64,000 nucleotides of DNA from Sphingomonas sp. Leaf357. GTDB lineage: Bacteria > Pseudomonadota > Alphaproteobacteria > Sphingomonadales > Sphingomonadaceae. Under the pieces are notes generated by a model. It ran no database searches, was not told the DNA's origin, and saw nothing but the letters and a program-made list of their open reading frames with translations. Shown here in pieces: positions 7,387 to 16,816 of this stretch. The DNA is taken from assembly GCF_001423845.1 (NCBI RefSeq), contig NZ_LMPM01000001.1, positions 109,259-173,258 of the forward strand, in the 5' to 3' direction. Numbering within the stretch: the stretch's first letter is position 1; each line of letters begins with the position of its first letter. Position numbers and translations under genes: made by a program.

Positions 7387-8460
7387 TCATCCGCCGACCA
7401 GCGCCTGATCCTTCAACCCGCGCCATACGCGCACCGCCTGCGCCGTTTCGGCGACGTCGTGGACGCGCAAGATCTGCACGCCGGCCTCGACGCCCTTCAG
7501 CGCGAGCGCGAGCGATCCGCCGAGCCGCCGGTCCGCCGGAGCCTCGTTCGACAAAGCGCCGATCATCCGCTTGCGGCTGGCGCCCAGCATGATCGGGCAG
7601 CCGAGGCCGTGGAAGAGCGCGAGGCCGTTGAGCAGAGCGAGATTGTCGGCGAGCGACTTGCCGAAGCCGATGCCGGGATCGACGATGATCCGCTCGCGCG
7701 CGATGCCGCCCGCCACCGCCGCCGCGACGCGCGCCTCCAGCCAGTCGAACACGTCGGTCAGCACGTTGCGATAGTGTCCGTCGCCGTGCGGACCCTTGGC
7801 CGGATCGGGCGAGTGCATCAGGATCACCGGGCAGCCGGCGCGTGCGACGATGCCCAGCGCGCGATCGTCCCACAGCAGCGCGGCGACGTCGTTGACGATC
7901 TGCGCACCCGCCGCGAGCGCTGCCTCCATCACCGCACCCTTGCGGGTATCGATCGAGATCAGCGCGCCTCCGCTCGCCAGACGCTCGATCACCGGCACGA
8001 TACGCTTGATCTCGTCGCCTTCCCAGACGAGCGGCGCACCCGGGCGGGTGGATTCGCCGCCGATATCGATCAACGTCGCGCCGGCCACAGTCATGTCGAA
8101 GCCGGCGGTGGCGGCGGCGGCCGGATCGTCGCCATAGGCGCGCCCGTCGGAAAAGCTGTCCGGGGTGACGTTGAGGATGCCGGCGATGCTCGGCTGGTCG
8201 AAGCGCAGCACGCGATTCCCCAGCGTCAGCGCCGGTCGGGGCGCGGTGATCGCGGCGTGGAGCTTTGCGGCGCTTTCGTTCCCGCCGAGTGCGGTATCGA
8301 AGTCGGCGACCGGCACGATGCGCCGCGCGCGGCCCTCGATCACCTCATAGGCGGCGAACCACTGCATGCCGCCGGCGAGGCGCGCAACCGACCCCTCGGG
8401 CAGGCCGATCGGGGTATCGACGAACTGGATCGGGCGGAGGTGGAGGGGCAACGCAGTCAT
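7387..8460 (-). CDS. folP: Dihydropteroate synthase
   Basis: This enzyme condenses p-aminobenzoate with hydroxymethyl-dihydropterin diphosphate in folate synthesis and is the target of sulfonamides. Family motifs are all present in the C-terminal 270 residues: ILNVTPDSFSDGRAYGD, IDIGGESTRPGA, SIDTRKGAV, IVNDVAAL, DPGIGFGKS and MLGASRKRMIGAL. An N-terminal stretch of about 90 residues before the barrel (starting MTALPLHLRPIQFVDTP) is longer than in E. coli FolP (about 280 residues in total) and is common in alphaproteobacterial versions. Identification is secure. Confidence 0.95.
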   Translation of the reverse strand: MTALPLHLRPIQFVDTPIGLPEGSVARLAGGMQWFAAYEVIEGRARRIVPVADFDTALGGNESAAKLHAAITAPRPALTLGNRVLRFDQPSIAGILNVTPDSFSDGRAYGDDPAAAATAGFDMTVAGATLIDIGGESTRPGAPLVWEGDEIKRIVPVIERLASGGALISIDTRKGAVMEAALAAGAQIVNDVAALLWDDRALGIVARAGCPVILMHSPDPAKGPHGDGHYRNVLTDVFDWLEARVAAAVAGGIARERIIVDPGIGFGKSLADNLALLNGLALFHGLGCPIMLGASRKRMIGALSNEAPADRRLGGSLALALKGVEAGVQILRVHDVAETAQAVRVWRGLKDQALVGG

Positions 8461-8467
8461 AGGAACC

Positions 8468-8634
8468 CGTTCGTCCTGAGTAGCGGCTGAGCTTGTCGAA
8501 GACGCGTATCGAAGGATGGTTTGGGGCAGATGCTTCGATACGGGCCTTCGATACGCCTTCGGCTACTCAGTCCCTACTCAGCACGAACGGTTTGGGGAAT
8601 GGCGGTTTGGGGAATGGCGGCCTGGGGAATGGCG
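8468..8634. repeat. Degenerate TGAGCTTGTCGAAG-type repeat plus 15-base tandem repeat
   Basis: Bases 8468-8590 between folP and ccrM hold an enlarged copy of the dispersed CCGTTCGT...CGAACGG repeat. One arm contains GCTGAGCTTGTCGAAG, and inner stem sequences CGTATCGAAG and CTTCGATACG can pair. Immediately next to it, 8590-8634 is three 15-base units of GTTTGGGGAATGGCG; the third begins GCC instead of GTT. The array ends seven bases before the ccrM stop codon. Confidence 0.75.
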
Positions 8635-8640
8635 TAAAGG

Positions 8641-9985
<1,345 letters not shown>

Positions 9986-10636
9986 TCAAAGATCGAGCCA
10001 GGCCTGCGCGACGGGGCCGAAGCTGCGCCGATGCAGCGGTGTCGGCCCGTGTTCGCGCAGCGCGGCGAGATGATGACGGCAGCCATAGCCCTTGTTCGAA
10101 TGCCAATTGTAGACCGGATAGGTCTCGGCATGCGCGATCATGATCGTGTCGCGGGTGTGCTTGGCGACGATCGAGGCGGCGGCGATCGACAGACTGATCG
10201 CATCGCCCGAGACGATCGGCGTCGCGGCATAGCTCCAGCGCGGCAGGCGATTGCCGTCGACCAGCACATGGCCGGGCATGCAGCCGCCGTCGCGAATCAG
10301 CGCCTCGACCGCGAGCGTCATCGCCTTCATCGTCGCCCAATAGATGTTGAGCGCGTCGATCTCGTCCGCTTCGACGATGCCGACCCCGATCCGCGCGCAC
10401 CCGCGCAGCCGATCGTGCAGCCGGGTGCGTTCGGCGTGGCCGAGCTTCTTCGAATCGTCGATCCCGCGCGGGATGCCCTTGTCCGGCAGGATCACCGCCG
10501 CCGCGACGACCGGCCCGGCAAGCGGCCCGCGCCCGGCCTCGTCCACGCCCGCGACGGGGGCCAGGCAGAGCTTTTCATGGCGGAGGCCGGGGCGTTGACC
10601 GTTTTTGGGAGCGGGTTTCGGGGTGGCGCGCGTCAT
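9986..10636 (-). CDS. rnhB: Ribonuclease HII
   Basis: This nuclease cuts the RNA strand of RNA/DNA hybrids, including single ribonucleotides in DNA. It has 216 residues. The RNase HII signature GVDEAGRGPLAGPVVAAAVIL is at about 29-49, followed by DDSKKL, the third acidic residue in HVLVDGNRLP, and the fourth in VAKHTRDTIM. YNWHSNKGYGCRHHLAAL is also typical. The ATG at 10636 overlaps the thiD stop (ATGA at 10633-10636), so translation is probably coupled. The N-terminal 20 residues are basic and proline-rich. Confidence 0.95.
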   Translation of the reverse strand: MTRATPKPAPKNGQRPGLRHEKLCLAPVAGVDEAGRGPLAGPVVAAAVILPDKGIPRGIDDSKKLGHAERTRLHDRLRGCARIGVGIVEADEIDALNIYWATMKAMTLAVEALIRDGGCMPGHVLVDGNRLPRWSYAATPIVSGDAISLSIAAASIVAKHTRDTIMIAHAETYPVYNWHSNKGYGCRHHLAALREHGPTPLHRRSFGPVAQAWLDL

Positions 10637-11535
10637 TGGAAATCCGTCACCGATTGCTGACCCATCGGGCCGTGACCCTGGCCAAGACCGGGTGCCGCTT
10701 CCAGCGCTCGGCGGACGAAGCGGATCGCCCGTTCGATCGCCTCGGGCAGTGCCATCCCCTGCCCGAGGCCGGTGGCGATCGCGCTGGCCAACGTGCAGCC
10801 GGTGCCGTGCGTGCTGGTGGTGTGGATGCGTGGTGCGCTCCAGCGGGCGATCTCGCCGTCCGGGGCGTAGAGGATGTCGGTGACGTCGGCGGTGTCGGTG
10901 TGGCCGCCTTTTACCAGCACAGCGGTATCGAAAGCCGCCGCCAACCCAATTCCCGTCCGTGCTGAGCTTGTCGAAGCACTGTCCTCCTGATCGACCGCGC
11001 AAGAAAAGGGCAGTGCTTCGACAGGCTCAGCACGGACGGGGGAGAGTTTATCGATAACGGGGGAGAGGGTGGCGTGTAGGGCCGCCAATTCGGGGAAATT
11101 CGGCGTAACCAATGTTGCAATCCGCGTCAGCCGTTCGAACGCCGCGATCGTCGCCGCATCCGCCAGCACCGAACCACTCGTCGCCACCATCACCGGATCG
11201 AACACGATCGAAACATCGAGCGCCGCCAGTCTATCGGCCACGGCGTTTGCCGTCTCCGCCGATCCGATCATGCCGATCTTCACCGCATCCACGCCGATGT
11301 CCGACACGCAGGATTCGATCTGCGCCAGGACGATCTCGGTCGGCACCATATGCACCGCCTGCACGCCCAGGGTGTTCTGGGCGGTGATCGCGGTGATCGC
11401 GGTCATCGCATGCCCGCCGAGCATGGTCACGGTCTTGATATCGGCCTGGATGCCGGCACCGCCGCCCGAATCGGACCCGGCGATGATCAGGATGCGGGGG
11501 ATCAGGATGCGGGGGATCGGGATGTCCGGGGTCAC
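10633..11535 (-). CDS. thiD: Hydroxymethylpyrimidine/phosphomethylpyrimidine kinase with a repeat-encoded insertion
   Basis: ThiD phosphorylates HMP and HMP-P for thiamine synthesis. It has 300 residues from a GTG at 11535. Motifs: IIAGSDSGGGAGIQADIKT, GGHAMTAITAITAQNTLGV, VKIGMIGS, FDPVMVATSG, LVTPNFPELAAL, AVLVKGGH and the anion-hole HGTGCTLASAIATGL. Two oddities. The second codon block repeats IPRIL twice, from a 15-base tandem duplication at 11485-11529. Between TPNFPELAAL and VLVKGGH the chain is about 30 residues longer than normal; the extra part (SPVRAEPVEALPFS...SASTSSARTG) is translated from an inverted repeat of the TGAGCTTGTCGAAG family. All catalytic motifs remain intact, so the enzyme may still work. 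Confidence 0.92.
   Translation of the reverse strand: MTPDIPIPRILIPRILIIAGSDSGGGAGIQADIKTVTMLGGHAMTAITAITAQNTLGVQAVHMVPTEIVLAQIESCVSDIGVDAVKIGMIGSAETANAVADRLAALDVSIVFDPVMVATSGSVLADAATIAAFERLTRIATLVTPNFPELAALHATLSPVIDKLSPVRAEPVEALPFSCAVDQEDSASTSSARTGIGLAAAFDTAVLVKGGHTDTADVTDILYAPDGEIARWSAPRIHTTSTHGTGCTLASAIATGLGQGMALPEAIERAIRFVRRALEAAPGLGQGHGPMGQQSVTDFQ
10952..11040. repeat. Palindromic repeat inserted in frame within thiD
   Basis: Two arms of 29-30 bases (10952-10980 and 11012-11040) are inverted copies with one mismatch. They contain GTGCTGAGCTTGTCGAAG on the left and CTTCGACAGGCTCAGCAC on the right, separated by a loop of about 31 bases. The same family is intergenic at 16344-16428 and 41472-41557. 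Here it lies inside the thiD coding frame without breaking it. Confidence 0.9.
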
Positions 11536-11540
11536 GCGGA

Positions 11541-11765
11541 TCAGCCCTTGAAGGTGCGGACGGTCGAGGCCGGGTTTCGGGCGAGCGCCTTGCCGGTGCG
11601 CGCCGGGCGATCCATCAACTCGCCGCCGCAATTGGGGCAGCGTTCGTCGAGCGCATCGGCGCAATCGGTGCAGAAGGTGCATTCGAACGAACAGATGAAC
11701 GCGCCGGGCGCCTGGGCCGGCAGATCGATGCCGCAGCGTTCGCAATCGGGGCGCATTTCGAGCAT
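11541..11765 (-). CDS. DUF1272 zinc-ribbon protein
   Basis: This small protein has 74 residues and starts MLEMRPDCERCGIDLPAQAPG. Pairs of cysteines in CERC, ICSFECTFCTDC and RCPNCGGELM form likely zinc-binding knuckles and match the DUF1272 (COG3813) family, whose function is unknown. It lies five bases upstream of thiD and is probably cotranscribed with it. Confidence 0.88.
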   Translation of the reverse strand: MLEMRPDCERCGIDLPAQAPGAFICSFECTFCTDCADALDERCPNCGGELMDRPARTGKALARNPASTVRTFKG

Positions 11766-11811
11766 AACCCCGCTCTAGCCGCTCCCGCCCCGTTCGTCAT
11801 CCCGCCCCAAA

Positions 11812-11894
11812 CGTCATCCCAGCGCAGGCTGGGATATTTGTGGGGCTAAGGCTGCGCGCGCCACATTGAGATCCCAGCCTGCGCTGGGATGACG
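11812..11894. repeat. Paired palindromic repeat, CCCAGC family (copy 2)
   Basis: The arms are GTCATCCCAGC-gcag-GCTGGGAT (11813-11835) and ATCCCAGC-ctgc-GCTGGGATGAC (11871-11893). They are inverted copies separated by 35 bases between the DUF1272 start and the glmM end. Each arm is itself a hairpin. The doublet could act as a bidirectional transcription barrier, but there is no T-tract. Confidence 0.85.
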
Positions 11895-11918
11895 ATTTGG
11901 CGAAGCGGCGGCGGCGAA

Positions 11919-13271
11919 CTACTCCGCCGCCACGCGTACCGCGTCGCAGATCCGGTCCACCAGGCGAGTGACCTGTGCCGAATCGTCGCCCTCGGCCATC
12001 ACGCGGATCACCGGTTCGGTGCCCGAGGGACGGATCACCAGCCGACCGCGCCCGGCCAGTTCCGCCTCGGCCTCGGCGATCACCGTCTTGACCGCCTCGG
12101 CCTCCAACGGCTTGCCGCCCTTGAAGCGCACGTTCTTGAGCAATTGCGGCAGCGGCTCGAAGCGGTGGAGCAACTCGCTGGCCGGCACCTGCGCCCAGGC
12201 CAGTTCGGCCAGCACCTGCAACGCCGCGACCAGCCCGTCGCCGGTGGTCGCGTAATCCGACAGGATGATGTGTCCGCTCTGCTCGCCGCCGACATTATAG
12301 CCCTTGGCGCGCATCGCCTCGAGCACGTGGCGATCGCCGACCGCGGTGCGGATCAGGCCGATGCCCTGCGCCGCGAGATGCCGTTCGAGCCCGAGGTTCG
12401 ACATCACCGTCGCGACGATGCCGCCATTCCTGAGCCGCCCGGCGCGCGCATAGCCGCTGGCGATCGTCGCCATCAGCTGGTCGCCATCCACCACATGGCC
12501 CTTTTCGTCGACCACGATCAGCCGGTCGGCATCGCCGTCCAGCGCGATGCCGAGGTGCGCGCCGGAGGCCACCACCGTCTCGCACAACAGGTCCGGCGCG
12601 GTCGATCCGACGCCGTCGTTGATGTTCTTGCCGTTGGGCGACACGCCGAGCGAGATGACCTCCGCGCCCAGCTCCCACAGCGCCGAGGGCGCGACCTGAT
12701 AGCCGGCGCCATTGGCGCAATCGACGACGATCTTCAGCCCGTCGAGCGTCAGATCCTCCGGAAAGGTCGATTTGGCGAAGTGGATGTAGCGGCCCTGCGC
12801 GTCGTCCACGCGGCGCGCGCGACCGATGTCCGAGGGGGCGGCGAGCGCGATGTCGCCGCCTGCCGCATCATCGATCAGCGCCTCGATCGCCAGTTCGTCC
12901 TCGTCGCTCAACTTGTAGCCGTCCGGGCCGAACAGCTTGATCCCGTTGTCGCCGTACGGATTGTGGCTGGCCGAGATCATCACGCCCATGTCGGCGCGCA
13001 TCGACTGAGTCAGCATCGCCACCGCCGGCGTCGGCATCGGCCCGAGCAGAACCACGTCCATGCCGACCGAGGTGAAGCCCGCGACCATCGCGTTTTCGAG
13101 CATATAGCCCGACAGCCGCGTATCCTTGCCGATCACCACGCGGTGGCGATGATCGCCGCGCCGGAAGTGCGCGCCGGCCGCCATGCCGACCCTCATCGCC
13201 ATCGCCGCGGTCATGTTCGCGCCGTTGGTCACGCCACGAATGCCGTCGGTACCGAAATATTTTCTTGCCAT
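11919..13271 (-). CDS. glmM: Phosphoglucosamine mutase
   Basis: GlmM converts glucosamine-6-phosphate to glucosamine-1-phosphate on the way to UDP-GlcNAc for peptidoglycan and lipid A. It has 450 residues, the family length. Motifs: [13 protein letters not shown] at the N-terminus, the phosphoserine loop [28 protein letters not shown], the metal-binding GDADRL and the substrate-phosphate loop [12 protein letters not shown] near the C-terminus. The start is at MARKYFG. It is monocistronic and divergent from the symporter gene at 13348. Confidence 0.97.
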   Translation of the reverse strand: MARKYFGTDGIRGVTNGANMTAAMAMRVGMAAGAHFRRGDHRHRVVIGKDTRLSGYMLENAMVAGFTSVGMDVVLLGPMPTPAVAMLTQSMRADMGVMISASHNPYGDNGIKLFGPDGYKLSDEDELAIEALIDDAAGGDIALAAPSDIGRARRVDDAQGRYIHFAKSTFPEDLTLDGLKIVVDCANGAGYQVAPSALWELGAEVISLGVSPNGKNINDGVGSTAPDLLCETVVASGAHLGIALDGDADRLIVVDEKGHVVDGDQLMATIASGYARAGRLRNGGIVATVMSNLGLERHLAAQGIGLIRTAVGDRHVLEAMRAKGYNVGGEQSGHIILSDYATTGDGLVAALQVLAELAWAQVPASELLHRFEPLPQLLKNVRFKGGKPLEAEAVKTVIAEAEAELAGRGRLVIRPSGTEPVIRVMAEGDDSAQVTRLVDRICDAVRVAAE

Positions 13272-13347
13272 TCCTCGGCTTCCCGTCCGCTATGTCGGCG
13301 TATTCCTAACGCCTTATCGTCTCTTACCGCCATATCGAAGGATCTGC

Positions 13348-14610
13348 ATGTCGCAAGCCACCCGTATCCTGCTCGCGCTGATCGTCGGGCTGATCGCCGG
13401 CATCGCGCTGGCCGCGTTCGCGCATGGCAGCGTGGATGGCGTCGTGCTGGTCGCGCAGCCGATCGGCACCGCCTGGCTGAACGCGTTGCAGATGACGATC
13501 GTGCCGCTGGTCGTGGCGCTGCTGATCACCGGCGTGGCGGCGACAGCGGAAGCGGCGCAGGCCGGGCGGCTCGCGGGGCGCGCGATCGCGATGTACGTCG
13601 TGATCCTGTTCCTGTCGGCGGTCTCGGCCGCGATCCTGACGCCGCTGTTCCTCGAGATCGTGCCGCTGCCGGTCGATTCGGCCGCCGCCCTGCGCGCGGC
13701 GATGATCGGCGCGGAGAAAATCGGGCCGATCCCGCCGCTGGGCGAATTCATCGCTGCCGTCATCCCCTCCAACGTGGTCAAGGCGGCGGCGGAGAATGCC
13801 TTTCTGTCGCTGATCATCTTCTCCCTGATCTTCGCGTTCGCGATGAGCCGGGTCGCCGCCACGTCGCGCACGCTGCTCGTCGCCTTCTTCACCGCGGTGC
13901 GCGATACGATGCTGGTGGTGATCGACTGGATCCTGTGGATCGGCCCGGTCGGCGTGTTCGCGCTGGCGCTGGTTGTCGGTGCTAAGGCCGGAACGGGCGC
14001 GTTCGGGGCGCTGATCCACTACATCCTGACGATCGCGGCGGTCGGCCTCACCGTATCGCTCTGCGCCTATCCGCTGGCGGTGTTCGGCGGGCGGATCGGT
14101 ATTTCGCGTTACATCAAGGCCGCGCTTCCGGCGCAGGCGGTGGCGGTGAGCACGCAAAGCTCGCTCGCCTCGCTGCCGGCGATGGTCGAGGGCGCGAGCG
14201 AGATGGGCGTGCCGGTGACGACCTCCGGCGTGACGCTGCCGCTGGCCGTCGCGATCTTCCGTGCGACCGGCCCGGCGATGAATTTCGCGGTGGCGATCTA
14301 TATCGCGATCTGGTTCCAGGTGCCGCTGTCGCCCGCGACGCTGGCGGTCGGCGCGATCGTGGCAACGCTCACCTCGCTGGGATCGGTCAGCCTGCCCGGC
14401 ACGGTCAGCTATGTCAGCGCGATCGCCCCCGTCGCCTCGGCGATCGGCGCGCCGGTCGCGCCGCTCGGGCTGCTGGTGGCGGTCGAGACGATCCCCGATA
14501 TCGTGCGCACCCTGGGCAACGTGATGATGGACCTCGCGACCACCGTCACGCTGGCGCGGCGGGGCCCGGCCTCAATCCCAGAGGCGACGGGCGCCGAAGC
14601 GATCGAATAG
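13348..14610 (+). CDS. Dicarboxylate/amino acid:cation symporter (DAACS family)
   Basis: The protein has 420 residues with repeated hydrophobic helices. It starts MSQATRILLALIVGLIAGI and carries family landmarks: LNALQMTIVPLVVALLITG (helix 2), the serine-rich reentrant hairpin AVAVSTQSSLASLPAM and the substrate/Na+ site TTSGVTLPLAVAIFRATGPAMNFAVAIY. These place it with GltP/DctA-type Na+- or H+-coupled carriers for glutamate, aspartate or C4-dicarboxylates; the exact substrate cannot be read. Its last 39 bases overlap the convergent vapC-like gene. Confidence 0.9.
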   Translation: MSQATRILLALIVGLIAGIALAAFAHGSVDGVVLVAQPIGTAWLNALQMTIVPLVVALLITGVAATAEAAQAGRLAGRAIAMYVVILFLSAVSAAILTPLFLEIVPLPVDSAAALRAAMIGAEKIGPIPPLGEFIAAVIPSNVVKAAAENAFLSLIIFSLIFAFAMSRVAATSRTLLVAFFTAVRDTMLVVIDWILWIGPVGVFALALVVGAKAGTGAFGALIHYILTIAAVGLTVSLCAYPLAVFGGRIGISRYIKAALPAQAVAVSTQSSLASLPAMVEGASEMGVPVTTSGVTLPLAVAIFRATGPAMNFAVAIYIAIWFQVPLSPATLAVGAIVATLTSLGSVSLPGTVSYVSAIAPVASAIGAPVAPLGLLVAVETIPDIVRTLGNVMMDLATTVTLARRGPASIPEATGAEAIE

Positions 14611-14961
14611 GACTTCGTTGGACACCAGCAGCGCCTGCTCGATCTGGGCCTGCGCGATGAGCAGGCGGTCGAACGGGTCCCGGTGATCGAACGGTAACGA
14701 TCCAGCGAGATCGCCATGCGCCACCGTGATGTCCAAGCCCTGAAACCCGCGAGCCGGCACGATTGTAGCCAATCGCCCCGCGATCTCAGCCGCCTCAGGC
14801 AATTTGCCTATCCGGTATTTCGTCGAGATTTCCATCGCCGAAACCGCGCTGACCAGAATTATATTGTCATCGTATTCGATCGCCGCGCGGGCCGGATGGC
14901 TCAATTTCAGATCGCCGAGCAGAAACCAGAGCAGTGCATGGGTATCGAGCAGAAGCTTCAT
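14572..14961 (-). CDS. PIN-domain toxin (VapC-like RNase)
   Basis: The protein has 129 residues. It starts MKLLLDTHALLWFLLGD, with the first PIN acidic residue at Asp6. Glu in VSAMEISTK is the second, and the last cluster is LPFDHRDPFDRLLIAQAQ. These match type II toxin PIN RNases that cut tRNA or mRNA. Its ATG overlaps the antitoxin stop (ATGA, 14958-14961), the usual antitoxin-first arrangement. The 3' end overlaps the convergent symporter gene by 39 bases, so the pair may have arrived by insertion or decayed up to its neighbour. Confidence 0.9.
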   Translation of the reverse strand: MKLLLDTHALLWFLLGDLKLSHPARAAIEYDDNIILVSAVSAMEISTKYRIGKLPEAAEIAGRLATIVPARGFQGLDITVAHGDLAGSLPFDHRDPFDRLLIAQAQIEQALLVSNEVLFDRFGARRLWD

Positions 14962-15194
14962 TTACCCTCCCAGGCAGCAAGCTCTTCCTCGGGCAGTGGC
15001 TCGAAGAAACGATCGTCGATCGCAAACTGCCCCTTCATCGACCCGAATTCCCGCTTTGGTTTTCCCTCCACCGGCACCAATTTCACCTGCGGCTTGTCGC
15101 CCCGCGCGATCACGATGTCCTCGCCGGCCAGCGCGCGCGCGACCAGGCTGGACAGATTGGTCTTGGCCTCATGCATCTTCACGACCGTCGCCAT
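14958..15194 (-). CDS. Phd/YefM-type antitoxin
   Basis: The antitoxin has 78 residues and starts [42 protein letters not shown], the Phd/YefM N-terminal DNA-binding fold. The C-terminal half (FAIDDRFFEPLPEEELAAWEG) is acidic and aromatic, as expected for the toxin-wrapping segment. It precedes and overlaps the PIN toxin gene. The repeated TAGCTAAG sites just upstream are a probable autoregulatory operator. Confidence 0.88.
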   Translation of the reverse strand: MATVVKMHEAKTNLSSLVARALAGEDIVIARGDKPQVKLVPVEGKPKREFGSMKGQFAIDDRFFEPLPEEELAAWEGK

Positions 15195-15205
15195 CGGACA
15201 TCTCC

Positions 15206-15227
15206 TTAGCTAAGCAACATAGCTAAG
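15206..15227. promoter_or_regulatory. Probable operator of the PIN/Phd toxin-antitoxin pair
   Basis: Twelve bases before the antitoxin start lie two direct copies of TAGCTAAG (15207-15214 and 15220-15227) with a 13-base period. The first is part of the perfect palindrome TTAGCTAA (15206-15213). Phd/YefM antitoxins repress their own operons by binding such short palindromic sites. This AT-rich patch is unlike the GC-rich surroundings. Confidence 0.55.
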
Positions 15228-15288
15228 TTGGTCGCCAGGCACAATCTCGCAAGTGACGGCGCGCGCCGGCCGCGCTATTGCAGGCGGC

Positions 15289-16323
15289 ATGAACCGTCCC
15301 GCGCTGTCCATCGTCGTCCCCTGCTATAACGAAGCCGCCTGCCTCGACCTGCTCCACGCGCGCATTTCGGGCGCGGCGCGGGCGGCAGTGGGCGAGGATT
15401 ACGAGATCGTCCTGATCAACGACGGATCGAAGGACGAGAGCTGGCCGGCGATGCAGCGCCTGGCCGCCGCCGATCCGCATCTGGTCGCGATCAACCTGTC
15501 GCGCAACCACGGCCACCAACTGGCGCTGACGGCGGGGCTGGACCTGTGCGCCGGGCAGCAGATCCTGATCATCGACGCCGATCTGCAGGATCCGCCCGAA
15601 CTGCTCGCCGAAATGCGCGCGACGATGGCGGCGCAGGACGCCGACGTCGTCTATGCGGTGCGCCGCAAGCGCGAGGGCGAGACGGTGTTCAAGAAGCTGA
15701 CCGCCGCGATCTTCTACCGCATGCTGGACCGGTTGACCGACACGCCGATCCCGCTCGACACCGGCGATTTCCGCCTGATGAGCCGCCGCGCGCTGGATGC
15801 GTTTCTCAGCCTGCCTGAACAGGCGCGCTTCATACGCGGGATGGTGGCGTGGATCGGCTTCCGCCAGGTGCCGTTCCTCTACGACCGGGCCGAGCGCCAT
15901 GCCGGCGAGACCAATTACCCGCTCGGCAAGATGGTGCGCCTGGCGTTCGATGCGGTGACGGGATTCTCGACGGCACCCTTGCGCTTCGCCAGCCATATCG
16001 GCCTGGCGCTGACCGGCCTGTCGGCTTTGCTGTTCGTCTATATCGCGATCGGGTTCTTCAGTGGCAGCGCGGTGCAGGGCTGGACCTCGACGATGCTGAT
16101 CGTCGTCGCGATCGGCGCGGTGCAGATGTTCGTGCTGGGGATGATCGGCGAATATCTCGGGCGGCTGTACGTGGAATCGAAGCGGCGGCCGCTGTATCTG
16201 GTGTCGGATATCGCCGGGCCGGTGCAGGGCACCGCGACCCTGGGCTATCGCGCGGAACCCCGGGTGGCGACGAGCGTGCCGCCGGGGCCGGTGGAGGCGA
16301 TGATCTCGCGGTCGGCGGAATAG
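15289..16323 (+). CDS. Polyprenyl-phosphate glycosyltransferase, GT2 (GtrB/DPM1-like)
   Basis: The protein has 344 residues. The catalytic domain starts with LSIVVPCYNEAACLDLL, has VLINDGSKDES, the metal-binding IIDADLQDPPE and the acceptor region LDTGDFRLMSRRALDAF. Two transmembrane helices follow (IGLALTGLSALLFVYIAIGFF and TSTMLIVVAIGAVQMFVLGMIGEYLG). This layout is that of GtrB/ArnC-type enzymes that load a sugar onto undecaprenyl phosphate at the inner membrane. GtrA and a GT-C-like protein are encoded within 2 kb, consistent with a shared surface-glycan pathway. The ATG at 15289 gives the family N-terminus. Confidence 0.9.
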   Translation: MNRPALSIVVPCYNEAACLDLLHARISGAARAAVGEDYEIVLINDGSKDESWPAMQRLAAADPHLVAINLSRNHGHQLALTAGLDLCAGQQILIIDADLQDPPELLAEMRATMAAQDADVVYAVRRKREGETVFKKLTAAIFYRMLDRLTDTPIPLDTGDFRLMSRRALDAFLSLPEQARFIRGMVAWIGFRQVPFLYDRAERHAGETNYPLGKMVRLAFDAVTGFSTAPLRFASHIGLALTGLSALLFVYIAIGFFSGSAVQGWTSTMLIVVAIGAVQMFVLGMIGEYLGRLYVESKRRPLYLVSDIAGPVQGTATLGYRAEPRVATSVPPGPVEAMISRSAE

Positions 16324-16816
16324 CATAAGCGCAGCCCATATCCCCGTTCATGCCGAGCTTGTCGAAGCACGTGCCATGAACGAGCCGGCGCGCTTTGGGC
16401 ACGCCCTTCGACAGGCTCAGGGCGAACGGCGGAGAGCGGCGCAATCCAACTGCCCTTATCGCCTAGAGTGTGATGACATAAGCTTGAACCCCATGCTCCG
16501 TCATTCCCGCGAAGGCGGGAATCCATAGTCATCGCACTTTGTGAGACTCACTCGGATCAGCCAGTATGGATTCCCGCCTTCGCGGGAATGACGATGGAGG
16601 GAAGGCGATTCAAACCAAAGTCATCGTGCTCTAGGGCCGATCGACATTCAGTCGTTGCGAGGCAATTTTTGCTTTCTGCTCACCGTCACCCCGGACCTGT
16701 TCCGAAGTCCACCGTGCCGCAAACTCGCCGTTCAATGCACTCTTCGTGTCGAAAGCCGCCTGGTGGACCCCGGAACGGGTCCGGGGTGACGAAGAAAGGC
16801 TGAATGTCGATCAGTT
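16324..16816. repeat. Non-coding stretch packed with three different paired palindromic repeats
   Basis: This 493-base gap holds no gene I can support. It contains three distinct inverted-repeat doublets in series. The first is at 16344-16428 (arms with GAGCTTGTCGAAGCAC and CTTCGACAGGCTCAG). The second is at 16500-16593 (arms TCATTCCCGC-gaag-GCGGGAATCC and its inverse). The third is at 16685-16790 (arms CACCCCGGA-cctg-TTCCGAAGTCC and GGACCCCGGAACGGGTCCGG). Bases 16594-16630 (GATGGAGGGAAGGCGATTC and onward) continue the second element and recur at the second copy near 41.3 kb, so that family is longer than its doublet. Confidence 0.85.
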
